A stretch of DNA of 64,000 nt from Amoebidium appalachense (taxonomy: Eukaryota > Ichthyosporea). The translations under genes and the position numbers were made by a program. Under the pieces are notes generated by a model. It saw only the letters and a list, made by a program, of their open reading frames with translations, searched no databases and was not told where the DNA came from. Shown here piece by piece: positions 48,412 to 59,464 of this stretch (position 1 is the stretch's first letter; each line of letters starts with the position of its first letter). The stretch lies in NCBI GenBank assembly GCA_963693365.1, contig CAVNZM010000005.1, forward strand, positions 7,998,001 through 8,062,000, read 5' to 3'.

Positions 48412-50537
48412 ATGTTGACACACGTGGCTCTGCTGGTGGTTGGCCTGGCCGCCCCCCTGGCTTGGGCCACTGGCCCGCTCGGGGGGCTGCGCTGGACCTC
48501 GTGGGATGGCCAACAGGTGCGGCCTGCTGCGTGCTGGGAGGGGGCCCTGGCACGCTGAGATTGACGCTTGCCACAGACCTGCCGGCCGCTGAGCTACCAG
48601 CTGCCTGAGACGGAGGACGACGTGGTTGCGCTGGTGACCAGCGCATATGAGCGCGGGGAGCAGGTCAAGGTGTGTGCAGCGGTCTGGGCGCCAGGGGTGA
48701 CTCTCAGGACTGACGGGGCAGCAGGTGGTGGGGGCCGGGCACTCGTTCTCGGGCATAGCGCTGGGGAGCGGCCACGTGGTCAGCCTGGACCGCCTGGCCG
48801 CGATACTGCACGTGGACCGCACGCAGCCGGACACCCCCCTGGTCACCGTGCAGGTCCGCCCTCGACCTTGGGCCAGGCTGGCGTGTGCTGGGGGGGGGGG
48901 GGGAGGAGGATTGCACTGATCATGAGGGCTGGGCACGCAGGCGGGTATACGGCTGCACGTGCTGAACGTGGAGCTGGAGCGGCTGGGCCTGGCGCTGGAG
49001 AACCTGGGGGCCACGGCCGAGCAGAGCATAGCCGGCGCCACAGCCACGGGCACACACGGCACGGGCCTGGACCTGGGCAGGTGCGTGCCTGGCCGAACGC
49101 AGGTTCAAAAAGAAAAAGGGCACTGAGGGGTGCGGGGCTGCAGCCTGAGCACGCACATAGTGTGGTTCCGCATGGTCACGGGCACAGGTAAGGTGCTGGA
49201 GGCGTCACCAACCCTCAACCCAGACCTGTTCAACGCCAGCCGTGTGGGTCTGGGTGCTCTCGGTATGCTTCCACCCTTCCCCCCTGCGCCTGTGCCGGTG
49301 GGCCCTGACCCGCTGCTGCTCCCCAGGCATCATCACGGCTGTCCAGCTGCACTGTGTGCCGCTGTTCCGCCTTAAGTTGGAGGTGGGTGGGCCCGGCCGG
49401 GCCTGGCCCCACGTGGCGCGGGCTGACCCTGTGGGGCCCAGCTGATACCCATGGACCTCGACGCCCTGCTGGCCCAGCTGCCCCGCCTGCTGGCGTCCCA
49501 CCCGCGGCTGCAGTGGTGGTGGGACCCGTACACGGCCAACGCCACGCTGCTGCTGCGCACCCCCACCACCGCAAACATCACGGGCTGCTGGGACCGCAAG
49601 CTGGACCCCCGGCCGGGGGGGGGCACGTGGTGTGTGGACGTCAGCTATAAGGCGCTGAGCGACAGCAGGGCAGCCTATGCGCGCCGCACCATCTACACCG
49701 AGATAGAGATGTTTGTGCCCCTGCACCACGCCGCAGCCGCCGTGGCCGAGTTCCGGGCGCTTCAGGACCAGCTGCAGCCCCGGCACAATCCCTCCGTGGC
49801 TCTATTCACGGGGGTGCGCTACGTGGCCGCGGTATGCCTCAGCCGGCTCCCATCGCCTGCCACCGGGGGCCAGTACTGACCAGCAGAGAGTGGGCAGGAT
49901 GACATTTGGCTGTCGCCACAGGCCGGGCGGGCCAACGCTGTGCTGAGCATGATTGTGCACGGCACGGCCACCAGCCCGGCCAGCCCGGCCGAGTTTGACA
50001 TGTACGCCCGCACCCTGCACGACCTGTGTGCCACAAATCATAGCGGCAGCCCCACTGGGGTAGGTGCCCGCCTGCCATGCTGCCTGGTGGTTTGTGTTGT
50101 TGGGGGGATGTGCATGGCCCAGCCGTGCGCCTGGGGGCCAGTCACCCACTGGGCCCTGCAGGCAAGGCCAACTATGCCGACCACCAGCTGCTGGCCAGCC
50201 TCTACCCAAAGCTGCAGGCCTTTGCCGCCCTGCGCTGCCAGCTGGATCCAAAGGTAGCACGTGATCCATAGTGGCCCCCAATGCAAGCAACCCTACCCAC
50301 CATGGCCATGACTGCTTTGTGCCTGTGGGCCTGGTCGTGGTCGGTGCTTGTGGCTGCAGGGTTGGGGTGGCAGGGCCTAGGCATGCGGTGTCGCATGGGC
50401 TCACTTCTGTCCTCGTCGCGTCATGGTGCGTGAGGCCATGACTGGCATGCAGGTGGCCTGGCTGCTGACCTTGGGGCCTACAGGGTGTCTTTGACAACGA
50501 CTATCTGGCCAGCCGCCTGGGCCCCATTGAGCCGTAG
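48412..50537 (+). CDS. GULO: L-gulonolactone oxidase-like FAD enzyme
   Basis: Ten exons join in phase to 439 residues, the length of animal GULO: 48412-48516, 48577-48669, 48725-48853, 48941-49080, 49144-49262, 49327-49382, 49442-49831, 49922-50063, 50162-50253 and 50484-50537. Residues 1-20 form a signal or anchor helix. The FAD domain has VVGAGHSFSGIA; His72 is the position that carries covalent FAD in this family. NLGATAEQSIAGATATGTHG and GLGALGIITAV are family blocks. The ALO C-terminus shows LYPKLQAFAALR and LDPKGVFDNDYL. The enzyme oxidises an aldonolactone to (dehydro)ascorbate precursors with O2. The usual HWxK motif reads GVGK in this model, so either the motif has diverged or the intron at 50064-50161 is placed wrongly. 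Confidence 0.85.
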
Positions 50538-50761
50538 GGAGCCTGCAAATGCGGCAATATAACCACACTATCAAACGTGATATGAAACATCAGATTTCGC
50601 ATGTATGGCTATTAGAATAAGTAACATACAGACGATCTACCAACCTGGTAGTTCGTTTGGAGGATGCAAAGTTGCACTGATTAGGTAACAGATCCCTGCT
50701 TTGTGAAGTAGTCCTTGGCGGTAGTAGTGACGTAGTCAACGGTGTGGTCTGTGGCTGAACC

Positions 50762-51082
50762 TCATAAATATTGGCTCGGGTGCCCCGTTATGGCCGTAGG
50801 TGGCAGGCCCGCCTCGGAGCAGTCGAGGCAGACCATGCGGCAGCAAATGCAGACTCCAGGCTCCTGGGCATAGACAAAGAAACCGCTGCCTGGGCGGTGC
50901 TGTGGTGGCCCCCACACGGCCGTGGGTGCGTTGCAGACCGGCAGGATGGCTGGTGGCTGTTGTATGTGGGGCTGGCTCTGCCTCTGGCAGCTCGCTTGCC
51001 AACCAACCCAGTGGCCTACAACGGTCGTGGTTGCTTGCACCTGCAGTGATTTACATGCTGCTGCCGGCGTCAACTGCTGCAC
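50762..51082 (-). CDS. Possible Cys-rich C-terminal exon, unknown
   Basis: GC-rich minus-strand open frame ending GHPSQYL. It contains GFFVYAQEPGVCICCRMVCL followed by DC, a paired-cysteine pattern that could bind zinc. It is convergent with the GULO-like gene. The opposite strand is also open for 92 residues, so coding status is doubtful. Exon limits not determined. Confidence 0.3.
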   Translation of the reverse strand: MQQLTPAAACKSLQVQATTTVVGHWVGWQASCQRQSQPHIQQPPAILPVCNAPTAVWGPPQHRPGSGFFVYAQEPGVCICCRMVCLDCSEAGLPPTAITGHPSQYL

Positions 51083-51089
51083 AGGTGTT

Positions 51090-51579
51090 TGCGCCAGCCT
51101 GCCTGCCTAGTTCGCCTGCTCCATCAATAAAGCCAGAGCACCCATTGATACCCGCCAAAGCCATGAATCCCCGTGCATGTCCTCGACAAGGACACATGTG
51201 TGCGCAGCCACGGTTTCCAGGCACTTCTAATCAAACCGATTGCTGATTGGACTTCTCGAAGCAGACCACTCGATCTCCCGGGCACACTGGCTCTGAATAT
51301 GTCGTCGGAATAGGTCTGGGTGCACACCCACGTCCGCTCATAATTGCTTGCTCAGAAACATCAACACTTGCAATTATTTTCATAGATCTGCTGTAAGTTA
51401 CTATGTTTCAGTCCTGACATGTCAAAACACACAGTCTTAGTGAAAGGCTGCACCAAATCAAAATTGACTTGAGACTCGTAACGGTCCTTTTTTGGCAGGT
51501 AGGCAACCATGTATGGTTAGTTTTTCCGAGTTCCTACCTCCGACAAATGTGCCACTAATCAAATCTACCTCACTGTTGC
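51090..51579. other. Intergenic, nothing recognised
   Basis: Moderate GC declining to AT-rich. No ORF with features before the minisatellite. Confidence 0.4.
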
Positions 51580-52018
51580 ATGTTCCATCAACCAAGATAA
51601 AAGCCTTCAAATGTTCCGCCAACCAAAAATAAAGCTTTGAAATGTTCCGCAAACCAAAATAAAAGCCTTGAAATGTTCTGCCAACCAAAATAAAAGCCTT
51701 GAAATGTTCCACCAACCAAAATAAAAGCCTTGAAATGTTCCGCCAACCAAAATAAAAGCCTTGAAATGTTCCGTCAACCAAAATAGAAGCCTTGAAATGT
51801 TCCATCAGCCAAAATAAGAGCCTTGAAATGTTCCGCCGACCAAAGTAAAAGCCTTGAAATGTTTCGCCAACAAAAATAAGACCCTTTAAATGTTCCGCCA
51901 ACCAAAAAAAAAGCCTTGAAATGTTCCATCAACCAAAATAAAAGCCTTGAAATGTTCCGCCAATCAAAGTAAAAGTCTTGAAATGATCCGCCAACCAAAA
52001 TAAAAGCCTAAATGTTCC
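51580..52018. repeat. 31-bp minisatellite, about 14 copies
   Basis: The motif ATGTTCC recurs at 51580, 51611, 51642, 51673, 51704, 51735, 51766, 51797, 51828, 51859, 51890, 51921, 51952 and 51983, a strict 31-bp spacing; the last unit is shortened to 29. The consensus includes GCCTTGAAATGTTCCGCCAA. Units differ by scattered substitutions but not by indels. On the minus strand all three frames stay open. Confidence 0.95.
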
Positions 52019-52402
52019 ATATATGAAATTGCCCAACTCTAGCATTGCCGTTTGACGTGCCGGTGTGTTATTTGGAATCCCAACAAAAATGGTGCCGACA
52101 TTAGAAATCAAAGTGCTCAACCAATCAGGTTGCCGATTCCAGGTTGCCACTATGCTCACACACACAGGGCTAGGTTTCCCACACTCACCACCGGCATTCC
52201 TGCCACACTGTGGGAGCCCAGCCCAAGCTTTGCATGTGTCACGTCACACACAGCCTTAAGGCTGTGGGCATGCAGCGCAGAACAGGAGCCCAATGGCTCC
52301 CGCTGACATGTCTCACACCAGATGCTTCCAGGAATGTAGGGCTGTGGTGCTCGTGTGAACCCTTCACGGCCATGCATGCCAGCAGTGCTGTTCCCTCGCG
52401 TA

Positions 52403-52504
52403 GTGGTGTCCGTGCATGACACTCAGTCTGGCATATGTGATATCATGTTAATTGTGGTGTCCGTGCATGACACTCAGTCTGGCATATGTGATATCATGAT
52501 GTCG
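52403..52504. repeat. 51-bp direct tandem duplication
   Basis: GTGGTGTCCGTGCATGACAC starts at 52403 and again at 52454. The two units are identical over about 45 bp. Confidence 0.85.
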
Positions 52505-52558
52505 AGCATGTTCATCACAGTGGCAGGCACGGCATGGCCTTAGGTACGTGTAGTGCTG

Positions 52559-52612
52559 GCCGGCAGGCGGGCGGGTGGGCGGGCGGGCGGGTGGGCGGGT
52601 GGGCGGGGAGGC
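52559..52612 (+). repeat. GGGC/GGGT tetranucleotide array
   Basis: About thirteen 4-bp units of GGGC or GGGT on the plus strand, a strong candidate for G-quadruplexes. More G-rich DNA follows at 52660-52795. Confidence 0.85.
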
Positions 52613-53017
52613 ATATAGGGCCCAGTTATGCGATTGGGTGAATGTGGTTTTGAATGTGGGTGGGGAGAGGGGGCGGTGGGGGGAGGGGGAGGAGGGGGGG
52701 ATGCCTGGGCTGAGTGAGTGTGTGTGTTTGCACGTGTTTGCGACGTGCATGTGAGTGGGCTGGGGAGGGGGAGGGGGGAGGGGAGAGGGGGGGGGAGGTT
52801 AAGATGTGTGGGTGTAGTCGTAGGTATGGCTATTGGGCATCGTTGTGCATGTCACGTGGGTGTGTGGGTGGGGGGTGGAGGTATAGGGTGACTGAGTAGG
52901 TATGTGGATGTCAGTGTGGGTGAGTGTGTGTGTGTTTGTTTGTGGTCAAGTTGTGCGGGAGTGTGCACCTTCATCAGCAATCTTGCCGAAACATCCGGAA
53001 CCCATAAAAGATACATT

Positions 53018-53230
53018 GAAGATATCCATATACTCAAACCCATCCTGAACATAACCCTACATCCAGTTCATGGGTTTAAGATATGTAAATATAAATGGAT
53101 ATTAATCTTGGATATCTACGGCTAATATGTATATAGATATCTGTTAAAACCCTGATATCCATTGGATAACTACTGTTAGGGATCCACTAGATATCCACGG
53201 GAAACGTGATATCCAGTGGATATCGAACAC
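53018..53230. repeat. Cluster of GATATC sites
   Basis: At least seven GATATC hexamers occur within about 215 bp, most as GATATCCA or its complement TGGATATC. The clearest group is 53155-53225. No regular spacing. Confidence 0.7.
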
Positions 53231-54499
53231 TAGATATGCAAATACACATGCACAACATATATACTGGATATGCAACGAAGGTATCCAGTGACTGGAAACC
53301 TGCCGAAAACCCTATCCATTATGATACGTAATATATATATATATATAACATGCATAAAAGGTGCACAATCGAGATCCAATTGATATGCTGCGTTGAGGAC
53401 GGCGGTCTGTTACACACTAAGTATGGCAATTTATGAATACTTGGACGTTTATTGATGCTCATAAGCTGTGGCAACCTGGCCGTAATGTAGATGTGACGAG
53501 GGAACTGTACGTGACTGTATCAATACGATGGCCTACAGGCAATAGTGATGACCATAGACAAGCAATGCCTATTCGCTATGCGTGTTATTTCCCTTAGTTG
53601 TGACCATGTACTAAGAAGGGGAAAGACCCTGTCTAACTAACGAATTCTAACTACCTTTTATACTTTCTAGCGCTCTTGGCTACACTAAATATTATGTTAA
53701 AAGAGTTCCGACATCTATGTACAAAGTGCGCGGCTACAGATCTAACCAATCAATCTATTCGATCTATTCTTTGCTCACTATGATGTCATCCTATAAGACC
53801 TTATGAGTGGATCCGGCTCACAGCTACTTATCATATAGAGACAGCACGTACAGGGCATATTTACATTACAAGTTACTACATATTTCTCTAGAATGACAGA
53901 TATATATCAGCCTTATATCATTGTTAATTATTTACACACTTCTGTTAATTGATTTCATCTCTCTGTAAGAATATAAGTACAAGCCTCATGGCAATCTTTC
54001 GCCGGCGGCTCGTGGCTCTTGGCTCATGGCTTTTCGCCATATACAGCTAAGTCTATTGATTGTTCATTCGCTCACACTCATTCACAACATTCCATAATTA
54101 GATTGCCTTTCGCGTACAGGTACACTCGTATACATGTGTTCATTGTTTAAGACATAATATGTTAGCAAATATGTGTTACACTAATAACGGGAATAAACCT
54201 TCGTAATCTTTTACATGCCTCTGGTAAGATAGATGGCTCATGGGAGCTTCCCATGGTCTCCAGACACGTGGTTATAAGACATGATCAGGGTACATTGCAC
54301 GGACATACGGCCGTGTTTATTTCAATTTATTGATCTAGGATCTGGCCAATCAAATCAGTGTACAAGGATGCCTTCCTTTCGACCCCCTGCTGAGGTATGA
54401 CGTCCCCGTCATACTTGGTGGTCCGATTGGTGCATCTCAAACATGGTATTTTGCCGGTTGAGTGATTGGTAGACCTAAATTTTGGGTAATCCAATCGTT
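53231..54499. other. AT-rich intergenic DNA, probably including the gypsy 3' flank
   Basis: No gene. Left of the pol stop at 54500 the sequence could include the 3' LTR of the gypsy element, but I could not match it to the region 60360-60532. Contains TATA repeats at about 53331-53347. Confidence 0.4.
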
Positions 54500-57400
54500 T
54501 CAGTTTTTCGCGGGGTGACGGAAAGCATAGTCGAACGTAGGTATCGGAACCATGGAAGCAGTAGTAGTAAGTTTAGCTATATCGGATAGTGATTCACCTA
54601 AATTGTGTTCTAACTCCCAATTCTCTCTGCCATCAGACCATTTTATACGCCAGAACCTACCATCTTTCGTTGTCACTTGTCCAGTAACTTCGATGGGTGT
54701 TGCATCACGTGGAGGTGGCAGGTCGGAATCGATAGCATCTGTGATTGGCATAGGGATTTTATCAGTGGGCCGTACGTTGGGATTGTGATAGGGCTTGAGC
54801 CGGGTGACGTGCACAGGGGCTTTCACTTTCCATCCTCGTGCATTCACTAAGTAGTAAGTGGAGTTTGTAGCCTTTTTACGTATGGTGTATGGCCCATGCC
54901 AGCAGTGCAAAAGCTTTGTCGACACACCCTTTTTCTTTTGCGGTGTGTACAGCCATACCTTGTCACCTGTGTCCCAACTGCGTGTTTTTGCACGTTCGTT
55001 ACGTTTAGCTACTTGTTTTTGTCTTTCAGTACGTGACAAATCAGAGGCAGTTGCATGTGCGAAACGCAGTTTATCTAATAGCTCCAAATAATACTCATTT
55101 TGGGAGGCAGGGACGGTGTCGGGTGTATTAATCAAACGATTATAAGGCAGTTGCAGCATTCTTCCATACAATAGCTCTGCCGGTGTGTATCCTGTGCTGG
55201 AGCACACAGTGGTTCGGCATGCCAGAAGAAAATAAGGTACAAATAAATCCCAAGAACGTAGATAATCAAGTGTGAACATAGACAGATTGTTTCGTAGATC
55301 TCTATTTAATCGTTCACACAATCCATTCGCATCGTGATAGTGTGCAGGTGTGAGCTTGGGGTCGGAGCCTAGGGCTTTGCATATAGAAGTAAAAAGAATG
55401 CTCTTAAAGTAACCTGCTCTATCCATTCGAAACACTTTTGGTGTGCCATGCCTACATATTAGTTCTTCCACTAATATTTTTGCAACGATTTCTGAAGTGG
55501 GCTCGGGTATAGGCCAGGCTTCGGGCCACCGGGTGAATTCATCTATAGCTACTAATATGTGTGTGTTTTTGTTTCAGGTTTCGGGTGTGAAAGGGCCCAC
55601 AACATCAAGAGCAACAATAGAAAAGGGTGCTTCGGGCTCTCTCACAGACTTAGGTACGTTCATACGCGGGTACGGCTTCCGTGTTGCGCAAATTTTACAT
55701 GCTCTGCACCATGCAAGTATGTCAGCATACATGTCGGGCCAAAAATACTGCGTGCGCGCTTTTAGATATGTTTTGCTAAATCCGTAGTGACCTGCAGAGA
55801 GGTCTTCGTGGCAAGCAGTAAATGTTTGAAATTTCAGGCCGTAGGGAACATACAGTGCATGTCTGAGTGTGTCTTTGGGGTCTTTTCGGCTTTGTGGTAT
55901 GTACACTTTATATAGAATACCATCGTACACTGTGTATGCGTCTTTGCAAAGTAATATCTCTCTGTAGTATTTATCATTCGAAGGTATAATTTTACATAAC
56001 ACATAGTCAATTATTGCTTTACACCGTTCATCAGAATTCTGATAAGCTCTTACCTCCTCAGGTGTTATTTGTCGGAACCGTGGTTCTACCCATGTGAGTT
56101 TGTCTGTGGTGGGGGCCGGTAACTGAGGTTCTGTGGCTTGTGGCTCGGTCACAGTGACTGTGTGTGGCAGTGGTGGCTGCGCGTGCGTATCGCTGACTGC
56201 GCTGCCGGTGTCTGTTGCTGCCGTTTCGTCTTGCTGTGTGGCCGTGATGGTAGGTGTATCTTTCGTGTGTGACTCTGTTGTACTTGTTGTGTCTGTGTGT
56301 GGTGTGTTTTGTGTGAGTGAGGTTGTGTCTGTGTCTAGTTTTTGTCGTTTTGTTTTGTGTCGTGTGTGTGTGTAGGCTGTAGGTGTTGTGTTTATATCTG
56401 TTATCATTCGAGCTTCCGTCCTTCCCTTTGTTGAACGACTACGCAATCCCTCCCTAGCCATCAACGCCACTTGCGGGGCTAGATCGGGGGCCGGGGCTAG
56501 TGTTCTCATGCTGGGCGCAACAGGCATGCTGTTAACTTGTGGAGTATTCTGACGTGTTTCCCCCTCTAGGAAAAACGGCTCCTGACGTTTTATGGTGGCC
56601 ACGTGCAAGTTAACAGTGTTAAAGCCATCCTCTACCGCACTCGCCTTGGGGGTAGAGATAGCTGGAAGGCGGGAAAGAGCATCTGCATTCGTGTGCTGGA
56701 CGCCGGGGCGAGGTATAATTGTAAAATCCATCGCCTGTAATTTCAGTGCCCATCTTTGTAACCTTGGGTTAGGTAGTTCTTTTGTGAGTAGTGCTTTCAA
56801 GGCAGTGTGGTCGCATATAACTTTAAAATGTGAACCGTAAAGATAGGGGCGAAAGTGTTCTGTGGCCCAAACGAGAGCAAGACATTCGAGCTCTGTGACT
56901 GCATAATTTTTCTCGGCTGCATGCAAACTTCTGCTTGCATATGCAATCACATGTAGCAACCCTTCATCTCCTTCTTGTTCCAAAACTGCACCTAATCCTG
57001 CGTAGCTCGCGTCTGTGTGTAAGATAAATTCTCTATCAAAGCGGGGGTGTGCGCATATGGGTGCAGACACCAGTTTACCTTTTAACTCTTCAAATGCTTG
57101 TTGCTGTACTTCTCCCCACTGCCACTCTGCATCTCCTTGTTGTAGTTTCCGGAGGGGGGCAGTGATAGCACTAAACTGGGGGACAAAACGACGGTAGTAT
57201 GAGCACAAGCCAAGAAAAGAGCGTAATTCGCTAATATTTCGCGGTATAGGCCAGGTCTGGACTTTCTCTATTTTTGATTGGTCGACTGAAATGCCGTCAA
57301 CCGAGACTATGTGGCCTAGGTAAGTTGCACTGTGTGTGGCAAATGTACACTTAGTTAGATTCACACATGCACCTGCCTGGTTTAGTCTGCGTAAAACGTC

Positions 57401-58855
57401 GTCTACATGCTCTAGATGCTCCTCCCATGTTTTTGAAAAAATAGCTATGTCGTCTAGATAAGCACGTGCGTATGCATGTGTGCCGTTCAAAATCTGATTT
57501 ACGACTTTTTGAAACGTTGCTGGGCTGTTACTTAAACCAAAGGGCATTATTTTAAATTGATACAAACCTTGGTGTGTGATGAAGGCGGTGATTTCCTTTG
57601 ACTCTTCGGCCATTTTAATTAACCAAAAGCCATGCGCTAAGTCGAGAAAAGAATAATATTGGCAACCAGCAAACGAATCAAGTGCATCAGAAATAGAGGG
57701 GAGGGGGTACGCATCTTTTTTAGACACGGCATATATACGTCTGTAATCTACGCAGAAACGCAACTTGGTTGTTCCCTTCTTTGGTACAATAACCACTGGG
57801 CTCGCCCACGGGCTCTTACTCACCTCTATTGCATCTATGCGTAGCATTTCTTCTATCTCTTTTCGAATCACTTCTCTTTCTGCGTGCGAAGTGCGATAGT
57901 TTTTGCTTGCAATGGGTGGATGCCTACCAACATCAACATAATGCCTTATACCCAGTTTGTCCATACTTGCAACACGTACGGTGAACACATCGGGATAGCG
58001 GGCAATAATGGTTTGTATTTGATTTACCTGGCTTTTATTTAGTTTCTCACCGAACCGGGCCTGTACAGGTGGGGAGGCCACTGCGGTGTTGGGTGGTGGC
58101 AACGTGCCTGCTTCACCATGGGTGTCAGAGTCACTATCATCACTGAGAAAGGCACTAGAGAGGCCTATGAATGCTGAATTTAACAAAGGAGAGGTATGTA
58201 TACCTGTTGCTGCGCGATCTATGTACATTTTTTGTACACTACTATCGCTATCTGGGCTATGGTCGGTGCATTTAAGCATAATAGTATCATCATCCCTTGC
58301 GTGAGAAGGAGAGGAGGGAGATGTATCTACCGACATATAATTACTGGCAGAAGCAGCGTTATCATATAATAAGTTAGGGCTAATCATTGGGCTATTAGTA
58401 TTATTTAAGGTGGTGCCGTCAGATGTAAGTGTAGAAGCATCTGGTCGGAGCTCGGGTGGGGCGGGTGGAAACTGACTTGTTGTTGTGCAGGTGGGTGCTG
58501 ATAGGTCCAGGCGCTCGTTCACTTGCTGTGTCAGCTCCGGGGTCCAGTACACAAGCTGGTTACTCCCCTGGGGTGAACCACCGAGTGTTAGTCCCATGGA
58601 CGCGGGGAAAATAGAGCCTAGCATGCCCTGAGTGAGTGTTTGTAAGTTTTCTTCCTTTGTGTCTAGCAGCGTTACATGTGCAACAACAAAATCCCGGGGG
58701 AGTGTGTGTGTGTGTGTAGTTGTACACAGCAATGGAAGTGGGGTGGGGTGTTGCATGTGTGAGGATAGGACAGACAAAGCTTCGGTATGTGTGGGAGAGG
58801 TCATGTGATGTGGTGTATGTGGCAGCAAAAGGGCCGGGGGGAGGGGGTAGAACAA
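54500..58855 (-). pseudogene. Ty3/gypsy pol: RT, RNase H, integrase
   Basis: An almost continuous polyprotein in two ORFs, 58855-55574 (1093 residues) and 55471-54500, in the same frame and separated by a single in-frame TGA at 55574-55576. RT spans about 315-515 with YLDD at 466-469; RNase H has HTDASYAG near 613-620 and NADALSRLP. The integrase zinc finger shows HEDLSAGHYG and CRACKICATRK. Its core has LDVVGPF before the stop, RMDRAGYF after it (a changed second-Asp motif), and GLCERLNRDLRNNL. The C-terminal part (GRFWRIKWSDGRENWELE) resembles a chromodomain-type tail. The first ~60 residues are CA-rich and may be intronic. Apart from the TGA it looks well preserved. Confidence 0.9.
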
Positions 58856-58873
58856 TTAGTATGTCTATCATGT

Positions 58874-59458
58874 TCAAACCAGGTGCGAGGTGTTGTTGGT
58901 GCACGCATTTTGCAAGGAAGGGAGTGTGTGGGAGTGGTTGGGGTGGGTTGTGTGAATGCAGTGGTGTGGGCGGTGGGTGTGTGGTTGTGGGTGCGGTTGT
59001 GTGTGTGTATGCACGTGTGTGTCTGTGGGTGTGTGCTGGGGTGGGTGGGTGGGTGTGGTGCCACTGGGTGGTTTTAAACTCTGACCTTCGTTTTTGTCCT
59101 CCTTTGTAGGGGCATCGGTCATCTCTGAGTCCACACTGTTGTGCTGGAGCAGGCATCGAATGGGGATGCCGTACTCGACTACACCCTCGGGTTCCAGCAC
59201 CATGAAGGCCACGGTGTCAAAGTAGCTGTAGTTGGTGGCGTGTTTGCGCTCGGGCCTGGGGGAGGCAGGTAGGACAGTGGCTGCGCCGTTGTGGAGGTTG
59301 TATTGTGCGATGAGTGTGGCCATGCGGTCCTTATCGGTGGCCGGGCACACAAGCTTCGCGGACTGGCGGCCTATAGAGTGCCAGGCGGTGGTAAATTCGT
59401 CCAGAGTTGTGCACACGGGGCGCGAGCCAGGGGTGGAGTTGCGATAGATGGACTTCAT
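58874..59458 (-). CDS. Unknown ORF between protease and pol
   Basis: Starts MKSIYRNSTPGSRPVC a few bases after the protease stop. About 120 residues look globular (FTTAWHSIGRQSAKLVCPAT, YFDTVAFMVLEPEGVVEYG). The rest is His/Thr-rich CA-repeat translation and probably an intron: a donor-like AAGGTCAG lies at about 59090, and pol resumes at EENLQTLTQ after a TAG acceptor near 58664. If spliced, this ORF would be the N-terminal part of pol. I do not recognise the domain. Confidence 0.45.
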   Translation of the reverse strand: MKSIYRNSTPGSRPVCTTLDEFTTAWHSIGRQSAKLVCPATDKDRMATLIAQYNLHNGAATVLPASPRPERKHATNYSYFDTVAFMVLEPEGVVEYGIPIRCLLQHNSVDSEMTDAPTKEDKNEGQSLKPPSGTTPTHPPQHTPTDTHVHTHTQPHPQPHTHRPHHCIHTTHPNHSHTLPSLQNACTNNTSHLV

Positions 59459-59464
59459 AGACCT

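Noticed and set aside
51580-52018. CRISPR-like array
   Set aside because: The 31-bp units are directly adjacent with no spacers, and the genome is eukaryotic.
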